A stretch of DNA of 64,000 nt. Origin: Actinacidiphila fildesensis (GTDB lineage: Bacteria; Actinomycetota; Actinomycetes; Streptomycetales; Streptomycetaceae). Below are positions 18,048 through 26,716 of the stretch, one piece after another. The notes beneath the pieces were generated by a model that worked only from the letters and a program-made list of their open reading frames with translations, was not told the DNA's origin and did no database searches. Numbering within the stretch: the first letter of the stretch is position 1; the number at the start of each line of letters is the position of its first letter. The position numbers were made by a program, and so were the translations under genes. The stretch lies in assembly GCF_042652185.1 (NCBI RefSeq), contig NZ_JBHSIX010000021.1; one strand, given 5' to 3'.

Positions 18048-18842
18048 ATGGCGCGAGTACGGTACGGCCCGCGGAGCGAAGCGGAAATGCAGGCGGCGAA
18101 GGCGGGCGGCGGCAAGCTCCCCGACATCTGGTCGACCGGGGTGGTGGCGGTCTGGGAGACCGACCCCGACGTGGTGGCACAGGTCCTGCCGCCGCCGCTC
18201 AAGCCGGGGGAACGGCCCCTGGTGCGGGTGAACATCAGCCGCGTCGATCTGTTCGGACACCCGCTGGGTGCCGGCTCGGTCGCGGTCTCCGCCCGGCACG
18301 ACGGTGTCGAGGGCTGGTATCCGCTGGTGATGCCGATGACGACCGAACGGGCGCTGATCGGCGGCCGGGAGGTCTTCGGCGAACCGAAGAAGCTCGGCGA
18401 GGTCACCGTGGAGCGGGTCGGCGACGTCGTGATGGCGAAGCTCGCCCGGCACGGCATCGCGTTCGTCGAGGTCGCCGGCGCGGTCAGCGGCGCGCTGCCG
18501 CTGCCGGGAGTCACCGAGAAGACCGACTTCTACTTCAAGTTCCTCCCCGCGGTGGACGGCAACGGCTTCGACGGCGACCCGGTGCTGGTGCGCTGCAGCC
18601 GGCACGAACGGGTGCGCAAGCTCGAAGCGATGACCGGCAGCGTGGTGCTGCGCGAGTCCGCGTACGACCCGGTCGCCGACCTCTCGGTGCGCCGGCTCGT
18701 CGAGATCACCATCGGCGAGAAGACCAGCGACCAGTCGGGCCAGGTCGTCGAACGGGTCAGCGCGCAGGCGCTGCTGCCCTACATCCACCAGCGCTACGAC
18801 GACGTCCAGCAGATCCTCGACGCGCCCCACCGGGAGGCCTGA
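18048..18842 (+). CDS. Acetoacetate decarboxylase family protein
   Basis: Protein of 264 residues with the acetoacetate decarboxylase fold. The Schiff-base motif EPKK (E112-K115) is present in GREVFGEPKKLGEV, close to residue 115 as in the clostridial enzyme. The family includes true decarboxylases and relatives that act as hydratases or aldolases, so the reaction is open. The ATG at 18048 is chosen because AAGGGCGG precedes it; a GTG at 18018 and ATG at 18027 are in frame without good ribosome sites. It is the first gene of a rightward operon whose next gene overlaps by one base, and lies beside a candidate TetR operator. Confidence 0.9.
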   Translation: MARVRYGPRSEAEMQAAKAGGGKLPDIWSTGVVAVWETDPDVVAQVLPPPLKPGERPLVRVNISRVDLFGHPLGAGSVAVSARHDGVEGWYPLVMPMTTERALIGGREVFGEPKKLGEVTVERVGDVVMAKLARHGIAFVEVAGAVSGALPLPGVTEKTDFYFKFLPAVDGNGFDGDPVLVRCSRHERVRKLEAMTGSVVLRESAYDPVADLSVRRLVEITIGEKTSDQSGQVVERVSAQALLPYIHQRYDDVQQILDAPHREA

Positions 18843-19726
18843 TGGACCTGCTGGCCGGACAGACGGCCGTGGTGACCGGCGCCGCGAGCGGCATCGGCTA
18901 CGCCATGGCGGAACGGTTCGCCGCGGACGGGCTGAAGGTGGTCCTCGCCGATGTGGAGGAGGGCGCGCTCGACAAGGCCGTCGGGCGGCTGCGGGAGAAT
19001 GGCGCCGAGGCCGTCGGGCAGCTCACCGATGTGAGCGACCGCGCCTCCGTCGAAGCCCTCGCCGAGGCCGCGTACCAGGCCTTCGGCGCCGTCCATGTGC
19101 TGTGCAACAACGCCGGGGTCGGCTCCGGCGCCGAGGGCCGGATGTGGGAGCACGACCCCAAGGACTGGCAGTGGGCCTTCTCGGTCAACGTATGGGGCGT
19201 CTTCCACGGCATCCAGGCGTTCCTGCCCCGGATGCTCGCGGCCGGTGAGCCGGGACACGTCGTCAACACCTCCTCGGGAGACGGCGGGATCGCGCCGCTG
19301 CCGACCGCCTCGGTGTACGCCGTCACCAAGGCCGCGGTGGTGACGATGACGGAGTCGCTCTACGCCCATCTCAAAGCCGAGCGCGCGGCCATCGGCGCCT
19401 CCGTGCTCTTCCCGGGCCCCCACATGCTCCGCACCGGACTGTGGGAGTCGCACCGCAACCGGCCCGAGCGGTACGCCAAGTCCGCGCCCCGCCGCACCCC
19501 GTACCGCAGCCTCGACCAGTGGGAGGCCGCGATGAAGGAGGCCGGGCACGAGGTGGCGTTCACCCCCGTGGAGGAGGTCGCCGGCTTCGTGGCCGACGGC
19601 ATACGGGCCGGCCGCTTCTGGCTGCTGCCCGCCAGCGACCGCACCGACGCCCAGATCAGGGCGCGTTCGCAGTCGATGCTCGACCGGGCCGACCCGGGCT
19701 ATCTGGAGAACTTCATTCTCGACTGA
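18842..19726 (+). CDS. SDR family NAD(P)-dependent oxidoreductase
   Basis: Dehydrogenase of 294 residues. Cofactor motif TGAASGIG (about 12-19), structural NNAG in VHVLCNNAGVGSG, catalytic Ser in NTSSGDGG and YAVTK as the Tyr/Lys pair are all present. The C-terminal extension after residue 200 (GLWESHRNRPERYAK) is longer than in FabG-type enzymes and probably shapes the substrate pocket. Its ATG shares one base with the previous stop, and the next gene begins 20 bp later, so it is part of the operon. It likely oxidises or reduces an alcohol/ketone of the same unknown pathway. Confidence 0.92.
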   Translation: MDLLAGQTAVVTGAASGIGYAMAERFAADGLKVVLADVEEGALDKAVGRLRENGAEAVGQLTDVSDRASVEALAEAAYQAFGAVHVLCNNAGVGSGAEGRMWEHDPKDWQWAFSVNVWGVFHGIQAFLPRMLAAGEPGHVVNTSSGDGGIAPLPTASVYAVTKAAVVTMTESLYAHLKAERAAIGASVLFPGPHMLRTGLWESHRNRPERYAKSAPRRTPYRSLDQWEAAMKEAGHEVAFTPVEEVAGFVADGIRAGRFWLLPASDRTDAQIRARSQSMLDRADPGYLENFILD

Positions 19727-19746
19727 ACGAGGGGACAGGAGACACC

Positions 19747-21033
19747 ATGACGGATCCGTACCTGATCATCTCCTCGGACTGCCACGCGGGCCTGCCGACG
19801 GAGCAGTACCGGCCGTATCTCGACAGCAGGTTCCACGCGGACTTCGACGAGTTCCTCGGGCAGCGCCAGGCGCGCCGCGAGGCGATGACGCGGCTCGGGG
19901 TGCGCAACGAGGCGTTCGCGGAGAAGTGGTTCAGCGACAACGAGGAGGGGCTGCGCGGCGGCTGGGACAGCGCGCAGCGCGACAAGGAACTCGACGGTGA
20001 CGGGGTGGCGGCCGAGGTCGTCTTCCCGGACGCCGACGCCGTCGACAGCCAGACCGCCGCGCCCTTCGGGGTGGGCCTCGGGCTCTCCGGCGACCAGGAC
20101 CCGGCGCTGGGGATGGCGGGCGCGCAGGCGCACAACCGCTGGCTCGCGGAGTTCTGTGCCGAGCGCAGCCCGGAACGCCGCTGCGGGGTGGCGCTGCTGC
20201 CCATCACCGGCGACGTGGACGCGGTGGTGGCCGAGGTCCGCAGGGCGAAGGCGTCCGGCCTCGGCGCCCTGATGATCCCCGCCCGGTGGGTCGACAAGGC
20301 GGCGTACCACGACGCCCGTTACGACCCGGTGTGGGCGGTGGCGCAGGAGCTGGAGATGCCCATCGTGACCCACTCCGGATCGGCCCCGCACCACGAGTAC
20401 GGGGACCATCTGGGCATCTACGTCAGCGAAGTGACGTTCTGGCCGTCCCGGCCGCTCTGGTTCCTGCTGTGGGCCGGGGTCTTCGAGCGCTTCCCCGGGC
20501 TGAAGTTCGGCATCGCCGAGTCCGGCTGCTGGTGGCTGCCGAACCAGCTGTGGTTCATGGACCGGCTCTACCTCGGCGCCCACGGTGGCAAGAAGCTCTC
20601 GCCGTTCGCCGAGCTGAAGCGGCCGCCGAGCGAGTACCTGGACCGCCAGGTGTTCATCTGCGCGACCAACACCAAGCGCCGCGAGCTGGCCCAGCGCTAC
20701 GAGATCGGGGTCGGCAACATCCTGTGGGGCAGCGACTTCCCGCACCCGGAGGGCACCTGGCCCGCGACCCGGGAGTGGCTGAAGAACACGTTCCACGACA
20801 TCCCGGTGACCGAGACCCGGCAGATGCTGGGGCTGGCCGCCGCCGAGGCCTTCGGCTTCGACACCGAGGCGCTGGCGCCGATCGCCCGCCGGATCGGCCC
20901 GACCCCGGCCGAACTGGGCCAGCCGGACGACCAGTCGGCCGTCGAGGCGTCCTGGGCGCGCGCCCGCGACACCGGACGGCACTGGCTGACCGGGCACGAC
21001 TTCCCGTACGTGGGGATGGAGGCGGGCACATGA
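19747..21033 (+). CDS. Amidohydrolase family protein (amidohydrolase_2)
   Basis: TIM-barrel metal enzyme of 428 residues related to ACMSD-type decarboxylases and C-C hydrolases. The first-strand metal motif is DCHAG (SSDCHAGLP, near residue 12), a His follows in MPIVTHSGSAP, and the last-strand Asp lies in ILWGSDFPHPEGTW. The N-terminal 90 residues contain an Arg/Glu-rich insertion. The next gene is a paralogue and overlaps it by four bases. A pair of such barrels together with an SDR and a decarboxylase-fold enzyme suggests breakdown of a cyclic or branched carbonyl compound; this is inference. Confidence 0.88.
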   Translation: MTDPYLIISSDCHAGLPTEQYRPYLDSRFHADFDEFLGQRQARREAMTRLGVRNEAFAEKWFSDNEEGLRGGWDSAQRDKELDGDGVAAEVVFPDADAVDSQTAAPFGVGLGLSGDQDPALGMAGAQAHNRWLAEFCAERSPERRCGVALLPITGDVDAVVAEVRRAKASGLGALMIPARWVDKAAYHDARYDPVWAVAQELEMPIVTHSGSAPHHEYGDHLGIYVSEVTFWPSRPLWFLLWAGVFERFPGLKFGIAESGCWWLPNQLWFMDRLYLGAHGGKKLSPFAELKRPPSEYLDRQVFICATNTKRRELAQRYEIGVGNILWGSDFPHPEGTWPATREWLKNTFHDIPVTETRQMLGLAAAEAFGFDTEALAPIARRIGPTPAELGQPDDQSAVEASWARARDTGRHWLTGHDFPYVGMEAGT

Positions 21034-22271
21034 CACCCTCCGGTCCCGACGACCGCTACACGGTGATCTCGGCGGACTGCCACGCCGGCGCCGACCTGCT
21101 CGACTACCGGCCGTACCTGGCGGCCGGCCTCCACGAGGAGTTCGACGCGTGGGCGGCCACGTACGTCAATCCGTACGAGGACCTGATCGCCCCCGAGGCG
21201 CCGCGCAACTGGGACTCCGGCCGCCGGCTCGCGGAGCTGGAGGCGGACGGCATCGTCGCCGAGGTCGTCTTCCCCAACACCGTGCCGCCGTTCTTCCCCA
21301 GCGGTTCGCTGCTGGCCCCCGCGCCCTCGAAGGAGGAGTTCGAGCTGCGCTGGGCCGGACTGCGGGCCCACAACCGGTGGCTCGCCGACTTCTGCGCGCA
21401 GGCCCCCGGCCGGCGCGCGGGCGTCGCACAGATCCTCCTCAACGATGTGGACGCGGCGGTCCGCGAGGTGCGGTGGGCCAAGGAGCACGGGCTGACCGGC
21501 GGCATCCTGCTGCCGGGCGCGCCACCGGGCTCCGGCGTCCCCGAGCTGTACTCGGCGGTGTACGACCCGCTCTGGGCGGTCTGCGACGAGCTGGACGTAC
21601 CGGTGAACCACCACGGCGGCTCGGCCTCCCCGCCGCTCGGCGACGAACCCGCGGCCCGCGCGGTGTTCATGGTCGAGACGACATGGTTCTCGCACCGGGC
21701 GCTGTGGCACCTGATCTTCGGCGGGGCGTTCCAACGGCACCCCGGGTTGCGGCTGGTGCTCACCGAGCAGGGTTCGGGGTGGATCCCCGCCGTGCTCGAC
21801 ATGCTGGAGTACTACCACGGGCGGCTGGTCAGCGCCGCGACCCGGGCGGCCACCGCCGAGGCCAAGTTCGGCACCGGGCTGGCGGACGCGATGGGCAAGG
21901 GACCGAAGGCCGTCTGGCGGGACAACTGCTTCGTCGGGGCGAGCTTCATGCGCCCCCACGAGGTGCCGCTGCGCGACCGGATCGGCCTGGAGAAGATCAT
22001 GTGGGGCAGCGACTACCCGCATGACGAGGGCACGTATCCCTACACCAGGGAGGGGCTGCGGATCGCGTTCGCCGGGCTCCCGGCCGAGGAGGTCGCCGCG
22101 ATGGTGGGCGGCAACGCGGCCCGTGTCTACGGCTTCGACCTCGGGCTGCTGGATGCGGTCGCCGCGAAGTCCGGCCCCACGGTGGCGGAGATCGCCGAGC
22201 CGCTGAAGGAGCCGCCCGCCGACGCGACCAGTCCGGCGTTCGCACCGGGAGGTTCGGTCCGCGTCTGGTGA
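21030..22271 (+). CDS. Second amidohydrolase family protein (amidohydrolase_2)
   Basis: Paralogue of the preceding protein, 413 residues. Shared landmarks are SADCHAGADLLDYRPYL at the N-terminus, IVAEVVFPNT, VNHHGGS for the central His and IMWGSDYPHDEGTYPYT near the C-terminus. Its ATG lies in the ATGA overlap with the upstream stop, so the two are translationally coupled and may form a hetero-oligomer or act in sequence. It ends the operon; a strong hairpin follows. Exact chemistry (decarboxylation, ring or C-C hydrolysis) cannot be assigned. Confidence 0.88.
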   Translation: MTPSGPDDRYTVISADCHAGADLLDYRPYLAAGLHEEFDAWAATYVNPYEDLIAPEAPRNWDSGRRLAELEADGIVAEVVFPNTVPPFFPSGSLLAPAPSKEEFELRWAGLRAHNRWLADFCAQAPGRRAGVAQILLNDVDAAVREVRWAKEHGLTGGILLPGAPPGSGVPELYSAVYDPLWAVCDELDVPVNHHGGSASPPLGDEPAARAVFMVETTWFSHRALWHLIFGGAFQRHPGLRLVLTEQGSGWIPAVLDMLEYYHGRLVSAATRAATAEAKFGTGLADAMGKGPKAVWRDNCFVGASFMRPHEVPLRDRIGLEKIMWGSDYPHDEGTYPYTREGLRIAFAGLPAEEVAAMVGGNAARVYGFDLGLLDAVAAKSGPTVAEIAEPLKEPPADATSPAFAPGGSVRVW

Positions 22272-22307
22272 CGGTGGCGGGGCGGTGATGACGGCCGGCG
22301 TGTTACC

Positions 22308-22347
22308 TCCGGCGGCGGGGAATACGGGGGAGAACCCCGCCGCCGGA
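22308..22347. terminator. 13-bp hairpin ending the amidohydrolase operon
   Basis: Arms 22308-22320 and 22335-22347 pair perfectly around a 14-nt loop. It lies between the rightward operon and a leftward small gene. Confidence 0.7.
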
Positions 22348-22376
22348 AGACCGGGTGGACCGCGGTGTGCCGCGGT

Positions 22377-22571
22377 CTAACGCGATGACACCGTCCTGAA
22401 CAGGGCGGACAGTGCCGCTCCGGGCCGCGCCGTGGAGGCGTGCCCGGACGGATCCTGGGTCGGTGACGGACGTGCGGCGTCCTTGGAGCCGCCGCCCGCC
22501 GTCACCAGCACGAACACGGAAAGGGCAAGCACGGCCAGGCTTACCGCGGTGGGCAGGCTCGGCCTGTGCAT
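22377..22571 (-). CDS. Small membrane or secreted protein, unknown function
   Basis: Sixty-four residues starting MHRPSLPTAV, with one hydrophobic helix (about 7-25, PTAVSLAVLALSVFVLVTAG) and a Ser/Thr/Pro-rich tail ending FRTVSSR. The ATG at 22571 has a GGGGGAA ribosome site. It is divergent from the large LAL regulator across 135 bp. No motif beyond the helix is visible; it may be a single-pass membrane peptide. Coding is supported by the start context and the hairpin placed directly after its stop. Confidence 0.6.
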   Translation of the reverse strand: MHRPSLPTAVSLAVLALSVFVLVTAGGGSKDAARPSPTQDPSGHASTARPGAALSALFRTVSSR

Positions 22572-22706
22572 GAGGGTTCCCCCGGTGGATCGGCTACAGG
22601 CTCCACAGTGCCCGGGGCGGGGGTACCCGGCCATCGTGGACCACCACGAGATCAACCACGACAACACCACGGCATATCCTGGGACCGCGGCGGCGGAAGG
22701 GGTGCG

Positions 22707-25490
22707 GTGGCCACGGTGGGGGAGCAGCTCGGTCTGCGCGAACGGGACGGCCAGCTGGCCGTCGCGGCACGCCTCGCGGAACGGGCCGAGGCGGGCGCGG
22801 GCGCCCTGCTGGTGGTGCGCGGCGGCACGGGCAGCGGCCGGACCGCCCTCCTGGACGCGGCGGCCGAACTCGCCCGGCGGCAGGGCCTGGACGTCCGCCG
22901 TACCCGCTGCGCGCAGCACGACCAGGACGCCGGCAGCGTGCCGTCCGTCGTGCGGCGGCTGCTGGACGGCGCCCCCGAGGCCGCGTCCATCGACGAGCTG
23001 CCGCCCGGCGGCATACCGCTCGCACTGGCCGTCGACGACGTCCATCTGGCGGATCCGGCCTCCCGCGGCTGGTTCGGCCGGCTGGTGCCCCGGCTCGACC
23101 GGCTGCCGGTCCTGCTGATCCTGACCGAGCGTCACCAGTACGACATGACGCCGGCCCCGCGCGGCATCGCCTGGGGCCTGGCCCCCTCGCTCGTCCACAC
23201 GGTGCGGCTGCCGCCGCTGAGCGGGCCGTCCGTCGACGCGATCGCCCGCGAACGGCTCGGCGGCGACCCGCCGCCCGGCCTCGCCGCGGCGACCGCGGGC
23301 AACCCGCTGCTGCTGCACGCCCTGTTGCAGGACCTGGCCGAGCTGCACCCCGGCGGCCCGCCGGAGCGGACCCCGTCGAGCGTCGCCGAACTCCACCCCG
23401 GTGCCTACGCCGACGCCGTCGCCTGGCTGCTGGCCGCGGCGGGCCCGCAGACCGCCGACGCCGGCTGCGCGCTCGCCCTGGTGCAGGACGAGCACGACCC
23501 GCTCGGCCTGCTGGCGGAATGGCAGCGCGGCGAGCGCCGCCGCACCGGGCGGAAGGGCTTCACGGTGCCGGGGCACGTCGGCGCGGGGCCGGCGCGCGGC
23601 GAGCCGGAGACCGCCGATCCCGCACGGCTGGCCGGCTGGGCCGCCGCGCTGCGGCACCACGGCTTCCTGGCCGCAGGAGGCGGCGAAGCCGGCGGGCCGG
23701 CCATGTTCGCCCACCCGTTGCTGCGCGACGCGGTGCTGCACACCCTGCCCCGCGAACGCCGGGACGCGGCGCACCGCACCGCGGCCCGGCTGCTGCACGA
23801 GCGCGGCGACCGGGCCGGCGCCGTCGCCGGGCATCTGCTGCCGGTCCCGCCGGTCGGCGAGGCGTGGGCGGCCGATGTGCTGCTCGCCGCCGCGCAGGAG
23901 ACCCGCTCGGAACCGGCGGGCGTTCCGCGGGCCGTCGCCCACTTGCGCCGGGCGCTGGACGAGCCTCTCACCACCGAGCGGCGCGGCAGCGTGCTCACCG
24001 AACTGGGCTGCCTGGAGGTCCGGATCGACCGGGCGGCGGGGGTCCGGCGGCTCGCCGAGGCGCTGCGCGTGCAGCAGGACGGGCACGGCCGGGTGCGGGT
24101 GGCCAGCGCGCTGGGCACGGCGCTCGCCGCGCACGGCGAGGTGCCCGCGGCCATCGCCGTACTGCGCGAACTCGCCGACGGCTTCGCCGGCCGCCCCGAC
24201 CTGCTGAGCGCGGTGCAGGCGGCGACCGCGCTCATCGCCTCGCACGACGGGGAGAGCTGGCGGCAGATGATCTCCGAACTGCTGCGGCTGCGGCATCTCG
24301 GCGACCCGGACCCGATGGCCGAGATGATGCTCACCGAGTACGAGTCGGCCGCCGGGCTGCTCTCGGCGGAACAGGCCTGGGAGCAGGTGCGTCCGCTGCT
24401 CGCGCACGGCTCGGTGGACCCGCTGCTGGAGCCGTACGTCCTGGGGTCGGTCGCCACCATCGCGCAGTGGGCCGACCTGCTGGACGAGGCGGAACGGTAC
24501 GCCGCCCGGATCCCGCTCGGCGAGCCGGTGCTGCATCCGGGCCATGAGTGCCTGGTGAGCGTGCGGGCCGAGGCCGCCGTCATGCGGGGGGACTTCGCGC
24601 GGCTCGTCGACGACCAGGACCCCGCCGCCAATGTGCACGTCGGCGCCCAGACCATGATCGCGCTCACCGAACTCGACCGGCTGGACGAGGCGGCCGGGCT
24701 CGCCGGGAAGCTCGCGGGCCCCGGTCCCGACAACTCCTGGCAGTGGTGCGAGTTCCTGTACGCGCGCGGTCTGCTGCGCGCTGCGCGGGGTGATGACGGG
24801 GGCGCGCTGGAGGACCTCACCGACTGCGGCCGGCGGCAGGTCGCCCGCGGTGTGGTGAGCCCGGTCGTCACCGCCTGGCGCTCGGCGGCCGCCGACAGTC
24901 TGGTGCGGACCGGCCGGGCCGGCGAGGCGGTGCCGCTCGCCGCCGAGGAGCTGCGGCTGGCCAGGATCTGGGGCACGGCCCGTACCGAGGGTCGCGCCCT
25001 GCGCGCGCTCGGCTCGGCCACCGGCGGCCGGCGCGGCATCGAACTGCTCGAGGAGGCCGTCACCCGCCTGCGCGAGGAGCCGGCCGCCGAGCCGGAACTG
25101 ATCGCCGCGCAGCTCGGCCTGGGCCGCTCCCTCACCGCCGCCGGGCGCTCAGGACAGGCCCGCGACGTGCTGCGGGAGGCCGCCGCGCGCGCCGAGCGGC
25201 TCGGCGCCGTACGCCTGGGCCGGCTCGCGCGGCAGGCGCTGCGGGACGGCGGCGCCCGCCCGCGCCGGATCCCGCACACCGGAACCGGCGCCCTGACGGG
25301 CAGCGAGCGGCGGATAGCGGAGCTTGCCGCCGCGGGCCACGGCAACGTCGAGATAGCGGAGCTGCTGCATCTGGCCCGCCGGACCGTCGAGACCCATCTG
25401 ACCAGCACCTATCGGAAGCTCGGCATCCGGCAGCGGGCCGATCTGCCGACGGCGCTGGCGGCGGCTCCGGGGGACCCGGCCGGACGGTGA
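22707..25490 (+). CDS. LuxR family regulator of the LAL type (ATPase + HTH)
   Basis: Large regulator of 927 residues. The N-terminal STAND/AAA region has a Walker A-like VRGGTGSGRTALLD (about 29-42), where Arg replaces the usual Lys, and a Walker B-like LALAVDDVHLADP. Long TPR-like helical repeats fill the middle. The C-terminus is a LuxR HTH (LTGSERRIAELAAAGHGNVE, then RRTVETHLTSTYRKLGI). LAL proteins usually activate catabolic or antibiotic genes on binding a ligand. The GTG at 22707 is preceded by GGAAGGGG. No biosynthetic cluster is adjacent; possible targets are the neighbouring dehydrogenase or the upstream amidohydrolase operon. Confidence 0.9.
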   Translation: MATVGEQLGLRERDGQLAVAARLAERAEAGAGALLVVRGGTGSGRTALLDAAAELARRQGLDVRRTRCAQHDQDAGSVPSVVRRLLDGAPEAASIDELPPGGIPLALAVDDVHLADPASRGWFGRLVPRLDRLPVLLILTERHQYDMTPAPRGIAWGLAPSLVHTVRLPPLSGPSVDAIARERLGGDPPPGLAAATAGNPLLLHALLQDLAELHPGGPPERTPSSVAELHPGAYADAVAWLLAAAGPQTADAGCALALVQDEHDPLGLLAEWQRGERRRTGRKGFTVPGHVGAGPARGEPETADPARLAGWAAALRHHGFLAAGGGEAGGPAMFAHPLLRDAVLHTLPRERRDAAHRTAARLLHERGDRAGAVAGHLLPVPPVGEAWAADVLLAAAQETRSEPAGVPRAVAHLRRALDEPLTTERRGSVLTELGCLEVRIDRAAGVRRLAEALRVQQDGHGRVRVASALGTALAAHGEVPAAIAVLRELADGFAGRPDLLSAVQAATALIASHDGESWRQMISELLRLRHLGDPDPMAEMMLTEYESAAGLLSAEQAWEQVRPLLAHGSVDPLLEPYVLGSVATIAQWADLLDEAERYAARIPLGEPVLHPGHECLVSVRAEAAVMRGDFARLVDDQDPAANVHVGAQTMIALTELDRLDEAAGLAGKLAGPGPDNSWQWCEFLYARGLLRAARGDDGGALEDLTDCGRRQVARGVVSPVVTAWRSAAADSLVRTGRAGEAVPLAAEELRLARIWGTARTEGRALRALGSATGGRRGIELLEEAVTRLREEPAAEPELIAAQLGLGRSLTAAGRSGQARDVLREAAARAERLGAVRLGRLARQALRDGGARPRRIPHTGTGALTGSERRIAELAAAGHGNVEIAELLHLARRTVETHLTSTYRKLGIRQRADLPTALAAAPGDPAGR

Positions 25491-25612
25491 CCGGCCGCGG
25501 CGCAGCACCTGCCGGCCGGTGCCCTGACCAGCCGTGACCCGCGGAGTGCGGCCCCCGGACCGCTGGCGTACCGTGAAGTCACCCCATTGAGCTGAGCAGC
25601 AAGGACACCCCC

Positions 25613-26656
25613 ATGCGCGCCACCGCCATCCACGCCCCGTTCGACATCAGGGTGGAGGACGTGCCCGACGCCGCGATCCGGCAGCCCGGCGACGCCGTCG
25701 TCCGGGTGGTCCGCGCCTGCATCTGCGGCAGCGACCTGTGGGCGTACCGCGGCGAGGCCGCCCGCGAGCCGGGGCAGCGCATCGGCCACGAGTTCCTCGG
25801 CGTCGTCGAGGAGACCGGCTCCGAGGTGTCGGGACTGACGGCCGGCGACCTGGTCGTCGCCCCCTTCATGTGGTCCGACGGCGTCTGCGAGTACTGCGCC
25901 GACGGCCTGACGACCTCCTGTGTGCACGGCGGCTTCTGGGGCTCGGTCGGCTCCGACGGCGGCCAGGGCGAGGCCGTCCGGGTGCCCTTCGCCGACGCCA
26001 CCCTGGTCAAGCTGCCCGCCGAGGCGCTCTCCGACGACCGTCTGCTGTCCGCGCTGCTCGCGCTGTCCGACGTCATGGGCACCGGCCACCACGCCGCCAT
26101 CGGCGCCGGGGTCGGCCCCGGCACGACGGTGGCGGTCGTCGGTGACGGCGCGGTCGGCCTGTGCGGTGTGCTCGCCGCCAAGCGGCTGGGCGCCGAGCGG
26201 ATCATCGCGCTCGGCCGGCACACGGCGCGCACCGACATCGCCCGCACGTTCGGCGCCACCGACGTCGTCGCCGAGCGCGGCGAGGCCGCCGTCGCGGCGG
26301 TCCGCGAGCTGACCCGCGGGCAGGGCGCGCACGCCGTCATCGAGGCGGTCGGCACCGAGCAGTCCATGCGGACGGCCGTCGGCATCACCCGCGACGGCGG
26401 CGCGATCGGCTACGTCGGCGTCCCGCACGGCAGCGGCACCGGCCTGGACCTCGGCGAGATGTTCAACCGCAACATCGCCCTGCGCGGCGGCGTCGCCCCG
26501 GTCCGCAGCTACATCCCGGAGCTGCTCCCCGACATCCTGTCCGGCGCCATCGACCCGTCCCCGGTCTTCGACCACGCGGTCGGCCTGGAGGGCGTCCCCG
26601 GCGGCTACAAGGCGATGGACGAGCGCACCGCCCTGAAGGTCATCGTCAAGCTCTGA
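25613..26656 (+). CDS. Zinc-dependent alcohol dehydrogenase (MDR family)
   Basis: Medium-chain dehydrogenase of 347 residues. Catalytic zinc ligands appear in CICGSDLW (Cys near 37) and GHEFLGVVEE (His-Glu near 60). The structural-zinc lobe has only three Cys (CEYCADGLTTSC) instead of four. The NAD(P) fold has VAVVGDGAVGLCGVLAAK (about 171-188). The overall pattern resembles threonine/sorbitol-type dehydrogenases; substrate unknown. It starts 122 bp after the LAL regulator on the same strand with an independent upstream region, and is closed by a perfect hairpin. Confidence 0.9.
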   Translation: MRATAIHAPFDIRVEDVPDAAIRQPGDAVVRVVRACICGSDLWAYRGEAAREPGQRIGHEFLGVVEETGSEVSGLTAGDLVVAPFMWSDGVCEYCADGLTTSCVHGGFWGSVGSDGGQGEAVRVPFADATLVKLPAEALSDDRLLSALLALSDVMGTGHHAAIGAGVGPGTTVAVVGDGAVGLCGVLAAKRLGAERIIALGRHTARTDIARTFGATDVVAERGEAAVAAVRELTRGQGAHAVIEAVGTEQSMRTAVGITRDGGAIGYVGVPHGSGTGLDLGEMFNRNIALRGGVAPVRSYIPELLPDILSGAIDPSPVFDHAVGLEGVPGGYKAMDERTALKVIVKL

Positions 26657-26663
26657 CGATGCA

Positions 26664-26700
26664 ACGCCGGGCGGGCCCGTCCATCGGGCCCGCCCGGCGT
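26664..26700. terminator. 16-bp perfect hairpin between convergent genes
   Basis: Arms 26664-26679 and 26685-26700 are exact reverse complements around TCCAT. It separates the dehydrogenase from the leftward subtilase gene and can stop transcription from both. Confidence 0.85.
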
Positions 26701-26716
26701 CATCGGCAGCCGTTCG

